From assembly GCA_963942565.1 (NCBI GenBank), contig OZ012684.1:62705160-62769159 (forward strand): 64,000 nt of DNA, given 5' to 3'. A model generated the notes under the pieces. It had not been told where the DNA came from, ran no database searches, and saw nothing but the letters and a program-made list of their open reading frames with translations. Shown one piece after another: positions 1 through 23,774 of the stretch (position 1 is its first letter; every line of letters begins with the position of its first letter). This stretch comes from Maea johnstoni (taxonomy: Eukaryota > Annelida > Polychaeta > Spionida > Magelonidae). The position numbers and the translations under genes are program-made.

Positions 1-2048
1 GTATGTCTCTCTGGCAAATTGTCTTTTGCATGCATCCTAGTAAAGTAACCTTGTTTTATTATAGTGCAAAACAGGCGTATCCGAATAATTTGCAACAGAA
101 AATGATATTCAGGCTATTAAACAATTTCGGGAGATGTTCACATGTCTTTCGAATATGTTTTCATCTTAATTAATACACATTTGTCTCTTGAAGTCCACAT
201 CCGCTTTCATTTTGCCAGATACAGTACGTGTATTATTTTGTACCAATTTTACGATTTAAAGAAAAACATATCCGACTACATAAATGAGTGTTTTAGTATT
301 CTTTTCAAGATACGGTTTTTACACGACTTGAAAACCAAAGATGTAAAAGCGTAGGCGTACGCTAAGACCACAATTATTTTATGTGCCAGCGCAATGGGAA
401 GAAACATGTTTTGATAGAGGACGCTGTAAATATGTGAATCAACAGTATTATTACGTTGTGTTTTTGTGCGATATGAATGAAGTACAGTCCAACAGTCAGG
501 AATTAAGATGTAGAATCAAACTGTAACTTCACAAGAGTGCGGGTCGTTCTGGTTTCGACGGGTAGTAACTCTGTAGCAAAAATGAATAATCTCATTGCGA
601 TATCAGTTTTTAGTTTTGTTAACTAAAATTTGAGAGAAAAACTTTTGAATTGAAACTTTTTCAATACAAGTGAAACAATGATAATTTTTAAAAAAATAAC
701 CACTGATTAAAAACCGCTCATTGTTCTGAAATAACTGCAAAATTGCAGCGTATCGATGTTATTTGTTCACGAACGTAAAGGACACGCATATTCCAAAATA
801 TCTTGGTCTAGTTCCCCTATGCCAAAGTGGATATAGTGCAAAATCAATTTCCTATAGACGTAGTGTTAAAACGTTAACGGCGATTAAAAAAAATAAGGAC
901 AAACCATGGTGCAGTATACGCGATCCAACATTACGCTCATAATTGTTGGGCCTGTAAGCCGTCGCCTACCAGTGACCCAGACGGATGACTCGTCTGGTTC
1001 CCTGACCCTAAGTCAGGGTCACATAGATCTTTTACCCATGGGACAATGTTTGGCATTCCAGACAGGAGGTTACCTATTCAATCCATACTATGCGTCGGAT
1101 AAAAAAACGGTATCTTTGGACGGATCGACTTCTAAAGTATAAGGTACACATCTCAATAGTGATCTTAAACCGGTATTCCAATGGCATTTTTATTGGAAAT
1201 AAAAGCCTCCATGTCTGAATTCCTCTCGGCAACATTTACAACATTCAATCTTTGATATATGATATGGTTCACGACACCGTGGGATGAATACACACATTTT
1301 TGAATAACGTGTGACAACGTGCAAACTGTTACCTTTACTATCTATATTTTATTTCATGTTCTCAACGAAGTCACTCATATGCTTGTATATAAAGTAAGTC
1401 GATTCATTTTTGTTTGGAAATATGGTTTACTCAAACTTAGTAAGATCTTAGATTGAAAAATACCGTTACTCTAAAATGGAAGATTTGATATAAAAAACAA
1501 TTATTTGTTCCACTTAATAAAGCTTCATGTACTTCTTACCTTTCCCGATCCAAAAAGGAAATAGAACTGAGATATTCCTTCAGAGACGTTAATATTAATG
1601 AAAAGGGTGAGTTAAATGAATAATCACACATACAAAGGGCGACAATCAATTTAAACAACATACGTACAATATGCGAAATAAACCAGTAGTAAATCAATTT
1701 TATTGCTTTGCTATATAAACTTCACATTGTTTTTTGCAATTTAGTATCTGTTATGAATACTGTACACCAAGTGACCTTTCCCGTAACTAGAAGTATGTAA
1801 TGTGGGATGGGCTGTGGTCAGGCACAGTACACTGCCTTGACCTCGGGTTACAGTGACCCTACATGTGCGTATCTATTAAACGACCCTTCCAGAGGAATAT
1901 GGATTGGGACTTGGCACCATAACATTGGTTTCTTAATAAACAATGCGTTTTAGAAAAAGGCAAACAAAACATACATGCTATCTATGGCCTCTTTAAAAAT
2001 GAAATTGAACAAAGCGGATGATATCATCTCCCCCAAATATTGCTTAAC

Positions 2049-2050
<2 letters not shown>
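1..2050. other. Upstream non-coding sequence, nothing recognised
   Basis: AT-rich sequence with only short open frames and no recognisable protein motif on either strand. The missing first exon of the downstream P450 (membrane anchor and proline-rich hinge) was looked for here and not found. Confidence 0.5.
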
Positions 2051-2117
<67 letters not shown>

Positions 2118-2133
2118 TATGTGTGTGTGTGTG
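2051..2133. repeat. (TA)n microsatellite followed by (GT)n
   Basis: About 64 bp of alternating TA, then a short GT run. Simple-sequence DNA; the TA tract is self-complementary and could extrude a cruciform. Confidence 0.95.
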
Positions 2134-4634
2134 TACATATAACTTAAAAGAGTTGTTCTAATCTCGAAACTGCTTAATTGATAAAGCATTGTAACCTGAA
2201 GGGTGATACTAACTTAAGAAAAGCCATACCTTTGCACATAAACAACACTGTGACTTCTATTTCTCTGCTTTCAAATGATTGTTGGCAAATTGCCAGAGCT
2301 TATGAGTTGAGGTATATGTACAAAAGAGACAGTGGCAGATAAACCTCCAACAGTATAAAAAAAATCCTTGTCACGATACCCGTGCAGCACAGGGACCAAA
2401 ATAGACCGATCGAGAAAAGTGTCATATTTCATTTTACTTCTTATAACAATGGGTTCGTTTATTGAACAATGGGTTCGGTCATTTTAAAGTATATGGGGCA
2501 CAGCATTGTAAACTAACATAGTAATATATGGTCTATTTACGAAGCGTATTCTAGTGATATAGATCATAGATTACAAAAACGAAAGTTTTTGACGCTTACT
2601 ATCCTGTTTCTATGGTCCGTTACTGACTATGAATCAATGCATCAGCTAATTTTGTTTAAAAACACTCACATCGCTGCAAGGAAAACACACGGGCGCGTTA
2701 CATGTTCGTGAAATCTGTAGAAATGATATAGAAATAGGTTTATTCTATAATTTTTGTCTGTTTTATCAACTAGTCTAAAATGTTTGATGTATTGTATGTT
2801 TATTAACTGTAATATCGCAATAACAAAATCATACTATCCTACAAAAAAGAATATAAAATAAAGTGTACAAAACGGGAATATACTAGACTATGCCATACTA
2901 GGTGGTCTATGTATGTTACATATGCCATATATCAGTAGATACTGGTTGGCAGTTCATACAGTCACAAAAAGCAGTAGGGTACAGTCAGTCTAGACCTTTT
3001 GAATGGTTTCATTGCTCCAAACTTCAGTGTATTTATAACGAAAATAAATAAATCATGCAACATATGCTAATAATCACTTACCGTACAGGTATACCCTTCT
3101 GCAGAGTCTATAGTAGATATGAATTTGCATCCCACCCGTTTTCGAATCTGTCTATGAGATATGATAAATCTGATGATGTAAGTTAAACAAAATAATTGTT
3201 TGGTAATGGCGAACCCATTTCCCTTCTTAAGTTTGTGACATGTTCTAATTCTAAGAGGGCATACATTTGAGTAATGCAGGCCTTCTACCCCCAAAATGAC
3301 TTTTTAGAGAATCAATTAAGCCCATTTTATGAAGAGGGTGCTACTTCACAATTCTCTCATGTGATGTTTCAAATGCTACGGCTTATGAAAGATGGTTCAG
3401 CTGCCTGTTGCTTTTTTATTTTAATGAATTCATTCATTCAATGCATCTTAACTTTAACCTAAAACAGAGTTACAAATGTCCAAAATTAAACATGGAGAAA
3501 AACATCATGATATAATTGAATACAGGGGGAGAAATACTCGGCGAAACCACAAACAAACAACTCGTATATACGCTCTTATTCACCATGTATCGTTAAATTT
3601 AATTTCATTTGTGAAACTTTCGATGAACTACTAGTATTAGAATTGATTAAGTCAAGCCAGTTCCATAAACTTGTAAATATGCGTGGAACTTCTGCCACTG
3701 AGATTGTTCATAACATTTATCTGTAGAAGCTGCCTCATGACTCGTGTACGGCACTATCCTCCAATCCATGTGTATTAGAGTGTCCAATGTGTAGGAACTG
3801 CTTATATAGGTGATACAAACGCACAGGAAGTCTGCATTATTTTGACTTAATCAACCGAAATTTATATTTTTTAACACGTTCACATGTATTCTAGCGTTTC
3901 GAATTCCGCTATGTACGCCATTTAAGTCTGTCTGATAATTGTCTTCAAAATTGGACACGTCCTATGCAGTTTCAAAAAAACTGTTATGTGTAGCCATGTC
4001 CCGTAGCAAAAGTGATTCTAAAAATACACTAACTCGTTTGACAAAACTGCTTACTTGACTTGCAATAGAATATGATTTTTAAAGTGCAATTGTCTGCATT
4101 GCCATAGTTGCCTACTGCTATAAAATCAAGTAGAAGTTACATATTTTCAATGGAAATAATCTATCATGTCTCGATGCTGATCTTTGTCCATTTCGTAGAC
4201 TTTCTAGGACCTTTTGATCTACACACTAGATACGCACTTCTAAAATGTATTTGAATAAACTATTTAAGGATTCATTTAAGGACTTTAAGATAGCTAACGG
4301 GGTTTCTTTTGACCCAATTTTTCTCTACCCTGCTTGTATTTGATCATTTAGCCTATACATAATATGTATTGCCTGAAAGGTCTATGATGAAGAATACATG
4401 GAACATCAAATAGTACCTTCCAAGGAGGTGGTAAGCTATAAGGGAAAAAAAGAAAAAAAATGCAAGGTGCTTTTAAACAGCTTTTGAGATGCAATAATGG
4501 ACCGAGGACCCACCAATACTACAAATAAGTAGGACAAATATAATACTGAAGCTAGGGAAAGGCATCGCATTTAACTAGTAGAGGTAACTACCGTGGTGTA
4601 ATTATAAATAACAAACAAACAAAAAAAAAAGGTT
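2134..4634. other. Non-coding sequence, nothing recognised
   Basis: No coding region, RNA gene or transposon end could be supported. A 13-bp phrase (AACAATGGGTTCG) occurs twice near 2445-2476, which is only a local duplication. Confidence 0.45.
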
Positions 4635-4885
4635 TTTTTTTCAATTTCTCGCTCCGTTATTGGTGGTCGTGAAAAAAAGGTTTCTTCGCTTCATTTTTGA
4701 CTGTCGTGTATTTTTTTAATTTCTTCGCCTAGGTGTCGGTGACCGTCGAAAAGTGTTTTTATTTTATTACATCGCCTCGTTGTTGATGGTCATGAACGTT
4801 TTTAAACCCTCTCCTGAAGGTGTATGTGGACATGAAAAAGTTTATTTCACTCTCTGTAGGCGGGCGGTAAAAATGTTTTTTTTCT
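4635..4885. repeat. Degenerate minisatellite, units of about 35-50 bp
   Basis: About six loosely repeated units, each with a T-rich run, a TTC/TCGCC phrase, GTCGGTGGTCGTGA-like text and an A-rich end. Units are diverged and unequal in length, so this is an old tandem expansion. The two opposing ORFs over its right half (4753-4944 and 4759-4959) are by-products of the repeat. Confidence 0.45.
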
Positions 4886-5339
4886 ATTTTGTTGTTCACA
4901 CCTGCATTGTGGTAGATACCAGTATGAACCGAAAGAAATTTTGACCTGTTAGCTACCATACAGAAAAATATACTGTTTTCATGATTGAATCCAATCGGAG
5001 GGAGTTTTTCAATAGGTAGTGGTAATACGTCTACCGATTTTATTCACCCTCTTCCCCCAACTTGAGCTAACGGGTATGATATAAGAATCTGTTGCGGTAG
5101 ACATGCTTAGGCTATTTATTCCTTTCCTGACAACAGAAGATACAATTCGATTGATGAAAAACAACTCAAAAGTAGTCTTTTAAAAAATTGGGCATAACTT
5201 TAAATAAGATATGTGATTCTATGATATTTACATTACACTTTCATACACATGAAAAGTTCAGAACATATGCTTCTTATATAGAACACAGCATTTTGTACAT
5301 GTGAAGATCAAATGATAGGAGTTCGCTGAACGCCGTGAC

Positions 5340-6190
5340 TTTATTTACTTTAGAAGTTTTGCGGCAACGCGCAATGTGTTGGACTGCATTGCTGCTGTGT
5401 ATCTGACCAGAAATACCATGGTACGACAAAGGTGATGCGCCAAGTGCGCAAGCGGACGTCTGGCGAATGACGTCACACATGCAATAGTTTGCTCGGTACT
5501 ATGGATAATTGTAGGCCGTGGAATGCCATCTGAGGTAAAATTTCCTTCGGGTATGAGAGAAATGCGGGTTGCGGTTAACGCCGAGGCGCAGTGCCGGCAG
5601 TCACCGGGCACCCGGAGTAGAAATAGCTGGTATTTATTGAGGTAAGCGCTCAGAAATCTGCATAACGGGTCAGCCAAGGGCCAGCTGAGCGCGCACAGAG
5701 TCTTCACAGAGACCACTAGATATGTGATTGGATTCATTCATAAGGTATGAAACTGGGTGACCGACCTTCGCGCAGGAAATTGGGTGACCTCTTTCCCAGT
5801 CTAGTGAACATAGTTGGCAAGGCAGCCAGACTACGTACGACGTAGTTAAGTAAAGGGACATGTCGTCGGCTGATGCTGCGGTTAGGATACAGCTAGGAAT
5901 TCCCCTTTGTGAGCCTGATCCTAGTCGCCCCTTGTGACACCTAGCGAATCGTCCTGACGGGCCGGCGCGGTATCCTCGTAAACAATTCCATCAGCCGTCG
6001 CCCCCAGTTGTCGTCTGCTGGCTGCGGCAGACCCGACAACACCAGCTGCTGCTGCTACTAGTATCCCGCCACCTAACTTAGACGCCTCTCTAGTGCATTA
6101 CTACCAGGGTTTGGCTGACCCTATTAGGACAACTAAGACGGCCTGCCTTAATAGCAAATACCGCCGTTACTGTAAGCTGTGTTGTTCCTA
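5340..6190. other. GC- and CpG-richer patch of unknown nature
   Basis: This stretch is visibly richer in G, C and CpG than its AT-rich surroundings. It includes a TGACGTCA site near 5469 and a CTG/CAG run near 6045. A 130-residue frame on the minus strand (5345-5737) resembles no family known to me. It could be a buried promoter, an old retroelement fragment or a non-coding exon. Confidence 0.3.
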
Positions 6191-6880
6191 GAAAGCCTAT
6201 ATTATACAGATGACTATGTTAAATTACATCGTGACACCTCTTCTACGTCTCATATCAATACTAATGTTTATCATCAGCTCCACTGAAAGTGGAAAGTGTT
6301 TAAAACCCTATTAGCGCAATATGGTCGGCCAACAAGTTAACATAGCAAGAAGTAATTAAGATAGATTTAGGTATGTTACTCGCGAATTCAAGTGAGTCTG
6401 ACGTGTTTTCTCTGATCTCTACTGCAATAACCTTGAACTTTGAGCCTGTTGTGCTTATCGTAATTCAAAATTAATGTGGGGATGAGGGCCCTGGTGATGA
6501 ATTCGCTATCATATCATGTTGCCATAGTACTATCTAGACAGTTTTCCCACAAAGTGCATACAAAAGTGTATTCGGTTTTCTACCCTCGTTCGTTGCCCTC
6601 GCCCGTGGCAACTTTTTAGTAAGGCCTTTTTCATAGATCAAATGCACCTTTCTAATAAATTGAACATGTGGCATATTGCCATAGCAATGTGTAGATATTG
6701 TTTATTTTGCTACACAGTGCAACCAGGGCTGAAACAAAGAGTTTTCATCTGTTGCCCTCGCGCGTTGGCATGGGAACCATATGTAAACAACTTTCTAAAG
6801 AGCCCTTGTTTCCACAAGTTAAGGGCACTTTCTCCAAAAATTGAACAGCAAAATATATTTTTTCAAACCTGATATCTTTT

Positions 6881-7003
6881 CAGCTGTGTTTGAAAACCCA
6901 ATGCCTCGGGAGGTCTGACGCATCTCACAGCATCAGCTGGCCTGCGGCCCTCGGCTGTGAGATGCATCAGAGCTCCCCTGGTCTTGGGTTTTCCAACAAA
7001 GCA
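6881..7003. repeat. Foldback hairpin element, about 40-50-bp arms
   Basis: The segment 6892-6931 pairs with the reverse complement of 6954-6993, with a 22-bp GC-rich loop. Both arms share the ends GAAAACCCAA and GCATCTCACAGC with a few internal mismatches, and weaker pairing extends about 10 bp further out. No clear target-site duplication was found. It could be a small MITE relic or a structured transcript. Confidence 0.5.
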
Positions 7004-7836
7004 ACCTGGCTCGATCTTTAAATCCCTGTATCCTTGTTGTGGAAATGGTACGTTCAGCCAGCGATATCGCTATCTTCTTGCAGACAATTTGCCGTATACC
7101 ATTTTCACAACAAGAAAAAGTAATAGTATAACCCCATGACCTCCAATTTCAAGTGCGTTTCCATGTCAAAATGCGTAACAACCATAAGCTAATAATAGCA
7201 CAAAACGAACCAACCATATTCACCGGTCCTCACTAGATGTTTGATTTAGAACAAGCAAGTCATGGAACGTCAATAATAGGGAATTTTGTTCTGGTGTGTA
7301 AACAAATGGATTCATTCATAGCCATTCGTTGTACTCAGATACCCGCCTACACCACCTGACCCAGATTTCCATACTACGTAGCAGTAAAATCAGTTAGATG
7401 CTGGGAAAAACCTACTACAGTCTATTTCTATATTAATTAATATATCCCACAGGAAATGAGCCGCTCAATTTATTGCAGATCGACCCACATGTAGGGGAAA
7501 CTAAAAATAATCTGATTGGATAACAGATTGGTCTGTTTACGTGGTTTTGGCCTGACGGCTTGACGTAAAAAGGCATTAGGAATTCATTAGGTGCCTCCCT
7601 TCTGAGCAGTCAGCAAAGGTGGACAGGATGTGAATATTTTTAGACTGTCTGCAAACCAAAAACAACTTGGCAAAAAAGTAATCGATTTAAGGAAAAGGCA
7701 TGAGTAGAGTATCAAGTAAAACTTGAGTAATGAAAGGAAATACATGTAGCTTTTTTCCATGGTGTAAAGTAGCTAATGGCGTCTTTAACTAAAAAAGCAC
7801 GTGGCTTCCATCTATCCGCCAAGTTCATTTTTAAAC

Positions 7837-7838
<2 letters not shown>

Positions 7839-7916
<78 letters not shown>
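7839..7916. repeat. (TA)n microsatellite
   Basis: About 75 bp of alternating TA, upstream of the first visible P450 exon. Confidence 0.95.
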
Positions 7917-7917
<1 letters not shown>

Positions 7918-8296
7918 TTTGTCTAATACGCCTTTTCGTTTAAGGCCGTATGACACTCTCAACCGGCGACACCTATTGAGTATTGGAGAAATTAGAATAA
8001 CCTATTGCAGTATACTTAACAACACTGCCCATTGTGGTCAGAAGTTGAGTCATAGAATAATGCTTTGCACTGAATTTGTGCCATAATTCATGCGCAATAT
8101 CGGGAAAATTAAAACAGAAATTTCTAAAATTGCTTTGTGAAAGGGCTCCATATGTATAAATTTCTTCCGCTTACAATATAATGGTACATGTAGTTTTTTT
8201 CCAGAAGTTGCTTTCCATTAGTTATTCATCACTCCTCTATAACATAAGCTGTGCCTGTTGATAATTTGATATATGACTATATGTTTTATGTTTTAG

Positions 8297-18675
<10,379 letters not shown>

Positions 18676-19018
18676 AATGGCTAATATATTCTCAACTCGT
18701 TCAATCTCCACAGTGTTAAATGGATAGTGTATGTGTATGTGTGTATGGATAGTGCATGTAGTCTGTGGTTTGTGCGAGCATTCGTATCGTGTGATATGTA
18801 AAGCGGGATTTGCCTTTTTGTTATGAATTATTTTGATTCTTGTTTTTAACTTTCCGGAGACTAGCAATACTTTCGTGAATAGTAGCCTGAAAGAAATTAA
18901 CCTTGAGTCGTGGATATTGTATTGTGCTTCTTACCCTCTTTGTAAGGTCAGTATGATATATTTGTGAAGTCATAAATGATGATATGTAACAGTGCCTAAA
19001 AGCACACAAAAAGGTCTC

Positions 19019-19024
19019 AATAAA
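19019..19024 (+). terminator. Candidate poly(A) signal of the P450 gene
   Basis: First clear AATAAA hexamer downstream of the P450 stop codon, in the same orientation. No transcript evidence, so this is only the nearest plausible signal. Confidence 0.4.
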
Positions 19025-19906
19025 AATACAATGTCAAATACACTTCGAATGTTTAACACTGTACTGATGTTCAGCATTAAAACGAGATGTACGCAAAATT
19101 AACTCTACCGAGTGAAATATCCACCCACAACATGTCATTTTTTCATTCTATCCATTAACGATGTCCATCTGATATTTCAAACCAAGAATAAGTCTGTATA
19201 ATACAACTCATTTTATGGCACTAACAGGTCTAAAATACTGAATACTGAAAATGTTACTTACTTTAATAAATCTGTGTCGCGAATATTTCATCAAGAATAT
19301 AATATACACCAAAGCACATACACATATGTAAGCAGCTTAAATGTTCAAAGATGACTGTAAAATCGGACATATCAGTGCATAATTCTGTTTAACAACAATA
19401 ATGCTCACAATGGCCATAACAGCTTCATAATGTTAATGAGAAGCTGAAAGCATAGTGTAGAACATATTTGATGGGTAAATGTTAAGTTGAACACTACCAA
19501 TACATTTTCAGTATGGATATGTATCTTTATGCAAACAACACAACACATAGAAACTTTGAAATCACTATAAACAGTAAGATAGGAAAAGTAGGATGTAACG
19601 CAAAACAAAGAATAGAGACTGTGACCCCCACACGAAGTACGTCGAAGTAGTTAGTTCCGTTTACTCAACATAGTGCATTTCATTCTTTAGGCTGTGCACG
19701 TTTAGTAGCGAGCGCCCTCTTTTGATACTAATGGGAACTAAACTTCAGCACATGCCAAAATTCTGGACCTAACCCATATACACCAATACTCGGGTGCACA
19801 ACGTACAAAAAGTATGTAGTAGTATCACGTACATGAGGGTACGTGAATGAAATAGTAACACTTAAAGGGCATTGTCATTCTCGTGAGCTAAAGGTCCATC
19901 TTTATG

Positions 19907-20936
19907 TAGATCGAGCAACTCTATCGTCGGGTATGCCGTTGTTTACATGCTGAGATTGATAGGCCATACCCACGATAGAGAAAGCCCCATACAAAACTTT
20001 TCCACTGCGCCCAAAAAACTGGGCGCTCACATTTCTAGCCCAGTCTGGCCACCCAAACCAACTGAATTCGTTTCCTACCTTGGTAATTTACGTTGTGACG
20101 CCTTTACAGCACTCAAATCCATCCAGAGTGCGAGAAATGAGAGCTTTTTGGCTGGAAGCGATAATTTTCACCCTGTCCTTACCGCCATTTAATTCGAGAT
20201 ATGACTAGTCGAGCAGCACTGTCCATCATTTCCCGTATCAAACCTATCGCCTTCTCACACGTGTGCTGCTCGACTAGTCATATCTCGAATTAAATGGCGG
20301 TAAGGACAGGGTGAAAATTATCGCTTCCAGCCAAAAAGCTCTCATTTCTCGCACTCTGGATGGATTTGAGTGCTGTAAAGGCGTCACAACGTAAATTACC
20401 AAGGTAGGAAACGAATTCAGTTGGTTTGGGTGGCCAGACTGGGCTAGAAATGTGAGCGCCCAGTTTTTTAAGCGCAGTGGAAAAGTTTTGTATGGGGCTT
20501 TCTCTATCGTGGGTATGGCCTATCAATAGAGAGGTTGGGCTATCCCGTTCCCGACATCGAGATCGGGTTAGCATATCACCTTCTATGCCGTTCCCGATCT
20601 CGATGTTGGAACATCATATCCAAGGTTGGGCTAGGCCGTCGAGATAAGTATCTGTCAATAGATGTCTAAAATGTAGTTGTTGAATTTGTCAATAGATGTC
20701 GCCATCGTATTTACAGCATACGCTACGCCGTTTGATACTTACGGGATACAGCTAGTTTATCTCGGGTATTGAGATCGCCGCAGAGCTGAGCTATGTGGGA
20801 AACGATGACGTCAACACATTCTATGGTGACGTCATCGTCGCCTATCCCGATCTCGATGTCGGAAACGGGATAGCCCAATCTGTCTAATCTCTCAATGTAA
20901 ACAACGGCATACCCGACGATAGAGTTGCTCGATCTA
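19907..20936. mobile_element. Foldback DNA element (1,030 bp), 42-bp TIRs, 9-bp target duplication
   Basis: The 42-bp ends 19907-19948 and 20895-20936 are exact inverted copies (outer text TAGATCGAGCAACTC). The direct repeat ATCTTTATG flanks them at 19898-19906 and 20937-20945, a 9-bp target duplication as made by Mutator-like elements. Inside sits a second near-perfect palindrome, arms 19955-20219 and 20263-20527 (265 bp each, 43-bp loop). A further inverted pair (about 20535-20565 and 20844-20874) lies to its right. No transposase is present. The mirrored ORFs at 19947-20192 (+) and 20290-20574 (-) exist only because the arms are copies. Confidence 0.8.
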
Positions 20937-20945
20937 ATCTTTATG

Positions 20946-23601
20946 TTGACTGCCTCGTCATGTGCTTTATCATAGAAGTTATATAATATCCCAATCCATA
21001 GGTTGAGGAGGAACATACATCTGCAGTGACAAGTAGAAGTAGGACGTGCTTGACTCAGCATTTCTCTAACGATATAGGGAGTTTCAGGAAATTGCCCGTG
21101 ATGACCTCTTTGTGGCTGTGACTGACAGGTGTTGTTTTCGCCCATCGGTTGACCTTCAAGGTAAACAAGCAAAGTCAAGTGAAAGATAAACATGTGAGGA
21201 AAGCCACAAGGAGACAGAAATTCGATGTTAAGTAAAATACAAATGTCTATTGTATATCGATAAGGATCGTTGATGTCAGGTAAACTGGAAATTAATGTCA
21301 TTCAGGAAACACATTCATTTATAATGTTATTTTTTTACAGATTTTTCTTATTTATGCTCTTTTCCTTATCCACTTTGAAATATGGTATTGTGGGTTTTAG
21401 GTCAATATTTCGCTACTAAAAGATCTTCAGAAAAAAATAATATTGACGAATTTCTTAAACTAACTCTATATCGTCCTGTTATGTTTATCAGATAACAATA
21501 AAAAGAGAACATGCCCGTTTGTCATATAAGAACTCATTAATAACCAAAGAAATGGGCTGGCAAACAAAAAAAAAAAACATTTCAACAAGAAGGTACTATT
21601 TGTCCTAAAGATATAACATAACATACCAGACAGAATCAACCATGGTTTGGTTCAAGGAAGCATGTAGGGGTCCTACTCTTAACTACTTTCTGCTGTTTCA
21701 AGAAAATCTCTGTAAACGGGCTGAAAAGGACAATGTATTAGACGGTAAGATCGACTTCACTATTTATAGTTAAGTAAAGTAGGGCTCAGTAGACTACGGG
21801 GCATTTTCAAAGAGATTTTCATGGAGATTTTTTAGTTCATCTGATAGCCACCATACATTTGAGGGAGCCTCATGTATATGCGTGTGCCTTCAAGGTGTTG
21901 TTGGTGTTTCTGTCAATTTGTTCATGTCAGTATTGTAAAGGACCGTCATTATAAAATTACATAAATTACATCCCAACCATACTGTTTATTAATCAATCAA
22001 TGGAGTAAGCACTAAAAATCCTGATTTATGTAGTTATTTCATTCATTAGTAAACTTGAGTGCTATCAGTATGAGTACTATCAGTATGTATTGAAGATCCT
22101 TCGATCAAACATTGACTTTCTCTGAATGGGAACGCCAGATTCATCTGTATAATTGGTATACGCATCACTTTCCATTGGGACGTAGTCATGACTTATTCGA
22201 GGACAGGAGAAACACTTCCTTTTTATTTATATAAATTTCAAAATAATGACATTTTTTATTTTAATTTTTTGCAGCAGATGGACGAAAGTACATGAATAGG
22301 TATAAAAGTTCGAAAACTACGGTTTTCTTTGTCGATAATATAGCCATACATCCTGTGAAGCCTAAATATACAGTATTATAGATCTCCAAGAATAATGTAT
22401 AGGCCTTCCCAAGTTATCTATCTATTTAAATATCGATTTGTAGCAGTTCAATATCTCCCTATGATCGTGTTTGGGTAGAGGGACTCTTTTATTTGTTAAA
22501 GTTTGCAAAATTGGAGGATGTTATATAGTTGCTATAGCTATAATGGCTTTTTCTGTAGGGTCAGAATCAATGACAAGTACCGGTACTCTGAATGGTATGA
22601 AATGACCCGTGCTATCCACCAAGTTGGATACCTATCTTTAGTAAAAAAAATTATATATATAGCATTTATAAATTCACATTTAGTGAAGCTCAAAGTATCA
22701 AACCTTTGCTGCACCTTATATATTAAGCTCTTCTTTAGGTAGTGGTGACGATGTAGCAGCAGCGAGCCCATCTCTGAATTGGGGGTACTTAAAAGAGTGA
22801 CATGGATGTTTTAGTCCAGAGATATTCGGACAAAAGGATACAATACTTCCCACGGACACACATTGGTTTAATGAATGTTCATAGTACGTCCCTGATTGGT
22901 ACCAACATGGTTTGAAACGAAAGTTCTGAAGATGTACAGTTCTGTATGTACTATGTATGTTTCACTCTGTATGTAATTGATATGTTTCATGTATGTAATA
23001 GGAACCAAATCCAACTAATATTGTTGAACCTAACCAGACCTAATCGGAACCTAATCCAATTATGGCTAGAAAAAGGCGGAAGGGCGCTTCGGTGTCTACT
23101 TATAGGTTCACTGTATGTTCCAAGCCGAACATTCAAAGTATGTACGCAACCAATGACCAAATAGTCAAACAATATTCACATTTGGTCCATGTTCGTACAG
23201 ACGTACATGTACCTGGAATGTACATGGTATGTTTCGTGCCAATGGGTTTCAGAGACATACCCCAAATGAATCAAGTTTAGAGGTTTGTACCACAGTTGCT
23301 TGCCTTCCACCAATCAGAGGCCTCGAAAAGTGTAGGGTTATAAGACTTAGTATAGTATTAGTATGGATCTCTATAGAAAACTATATCTATGCCAACAAAA
23401 TTAATTTTTGTTTATACTTTCATGATTGGATAAGACGGTTATTTTTGAATTGATTTTCAAGGTGAGTGCTATGACTTTTAGTTCAAACTTCAACGAAGTA
23501 TGAAAAATAGACATGACAGTCCAATCTCTTACATGCTCACGATATCCATCCTATATGATATCATATGTATATGATCTGGTAATGTACATGGTCACACTAG
23601 G

Positions 23602-23602
<1 letters not shown>
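20946..23602. other. Intergenic sequence, nothing firmly recognised
   Basis: A 192-residue minus-strand frame (20723-21301) begins inside the foldback element and runs out of it. It has no recognisable domain and is probably chance. The rest is AT-rich without supported features. Confidence 0.45.
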
Positions 23603-23679
<77 letters not shown>

Positions 23680-23681
23680 TA

Positions 23682-23774
<93 letters not shown>
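23603..23774. repeat. (TA)n microsatellite with (GA)n end
   Basis: About 160 bp of TA, broken once by ACTAG near 23679-23683, ending in a short GA run. Confidence 0.95.

Noticed and set aside
1-6. GTATGT at the window edge as a splice donor of the missing P450 exon 1
   Set aside because: A hexamer alone is not evidence and nothing upstream is visible.
5345-5737. 130-codon minus-strand ORF in the GC-richer patch
   Set aside because: No recognisable domain, overlapped by other frames of similar length. GC-rich DNA has fewer chance stops.
19947-20574. Two identical ORFs on opposite strands (LIGHTHDRESPIQNF...)
   Set aside because: They sit in the two arms of a palindrome, so identity is automatic and not evidence of coding.
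20723-21301. 192-codon minus-strand ORF
   Set aside because: It starts inside a foldback element and runs out of it. No domain recognised and composition does not look coding.
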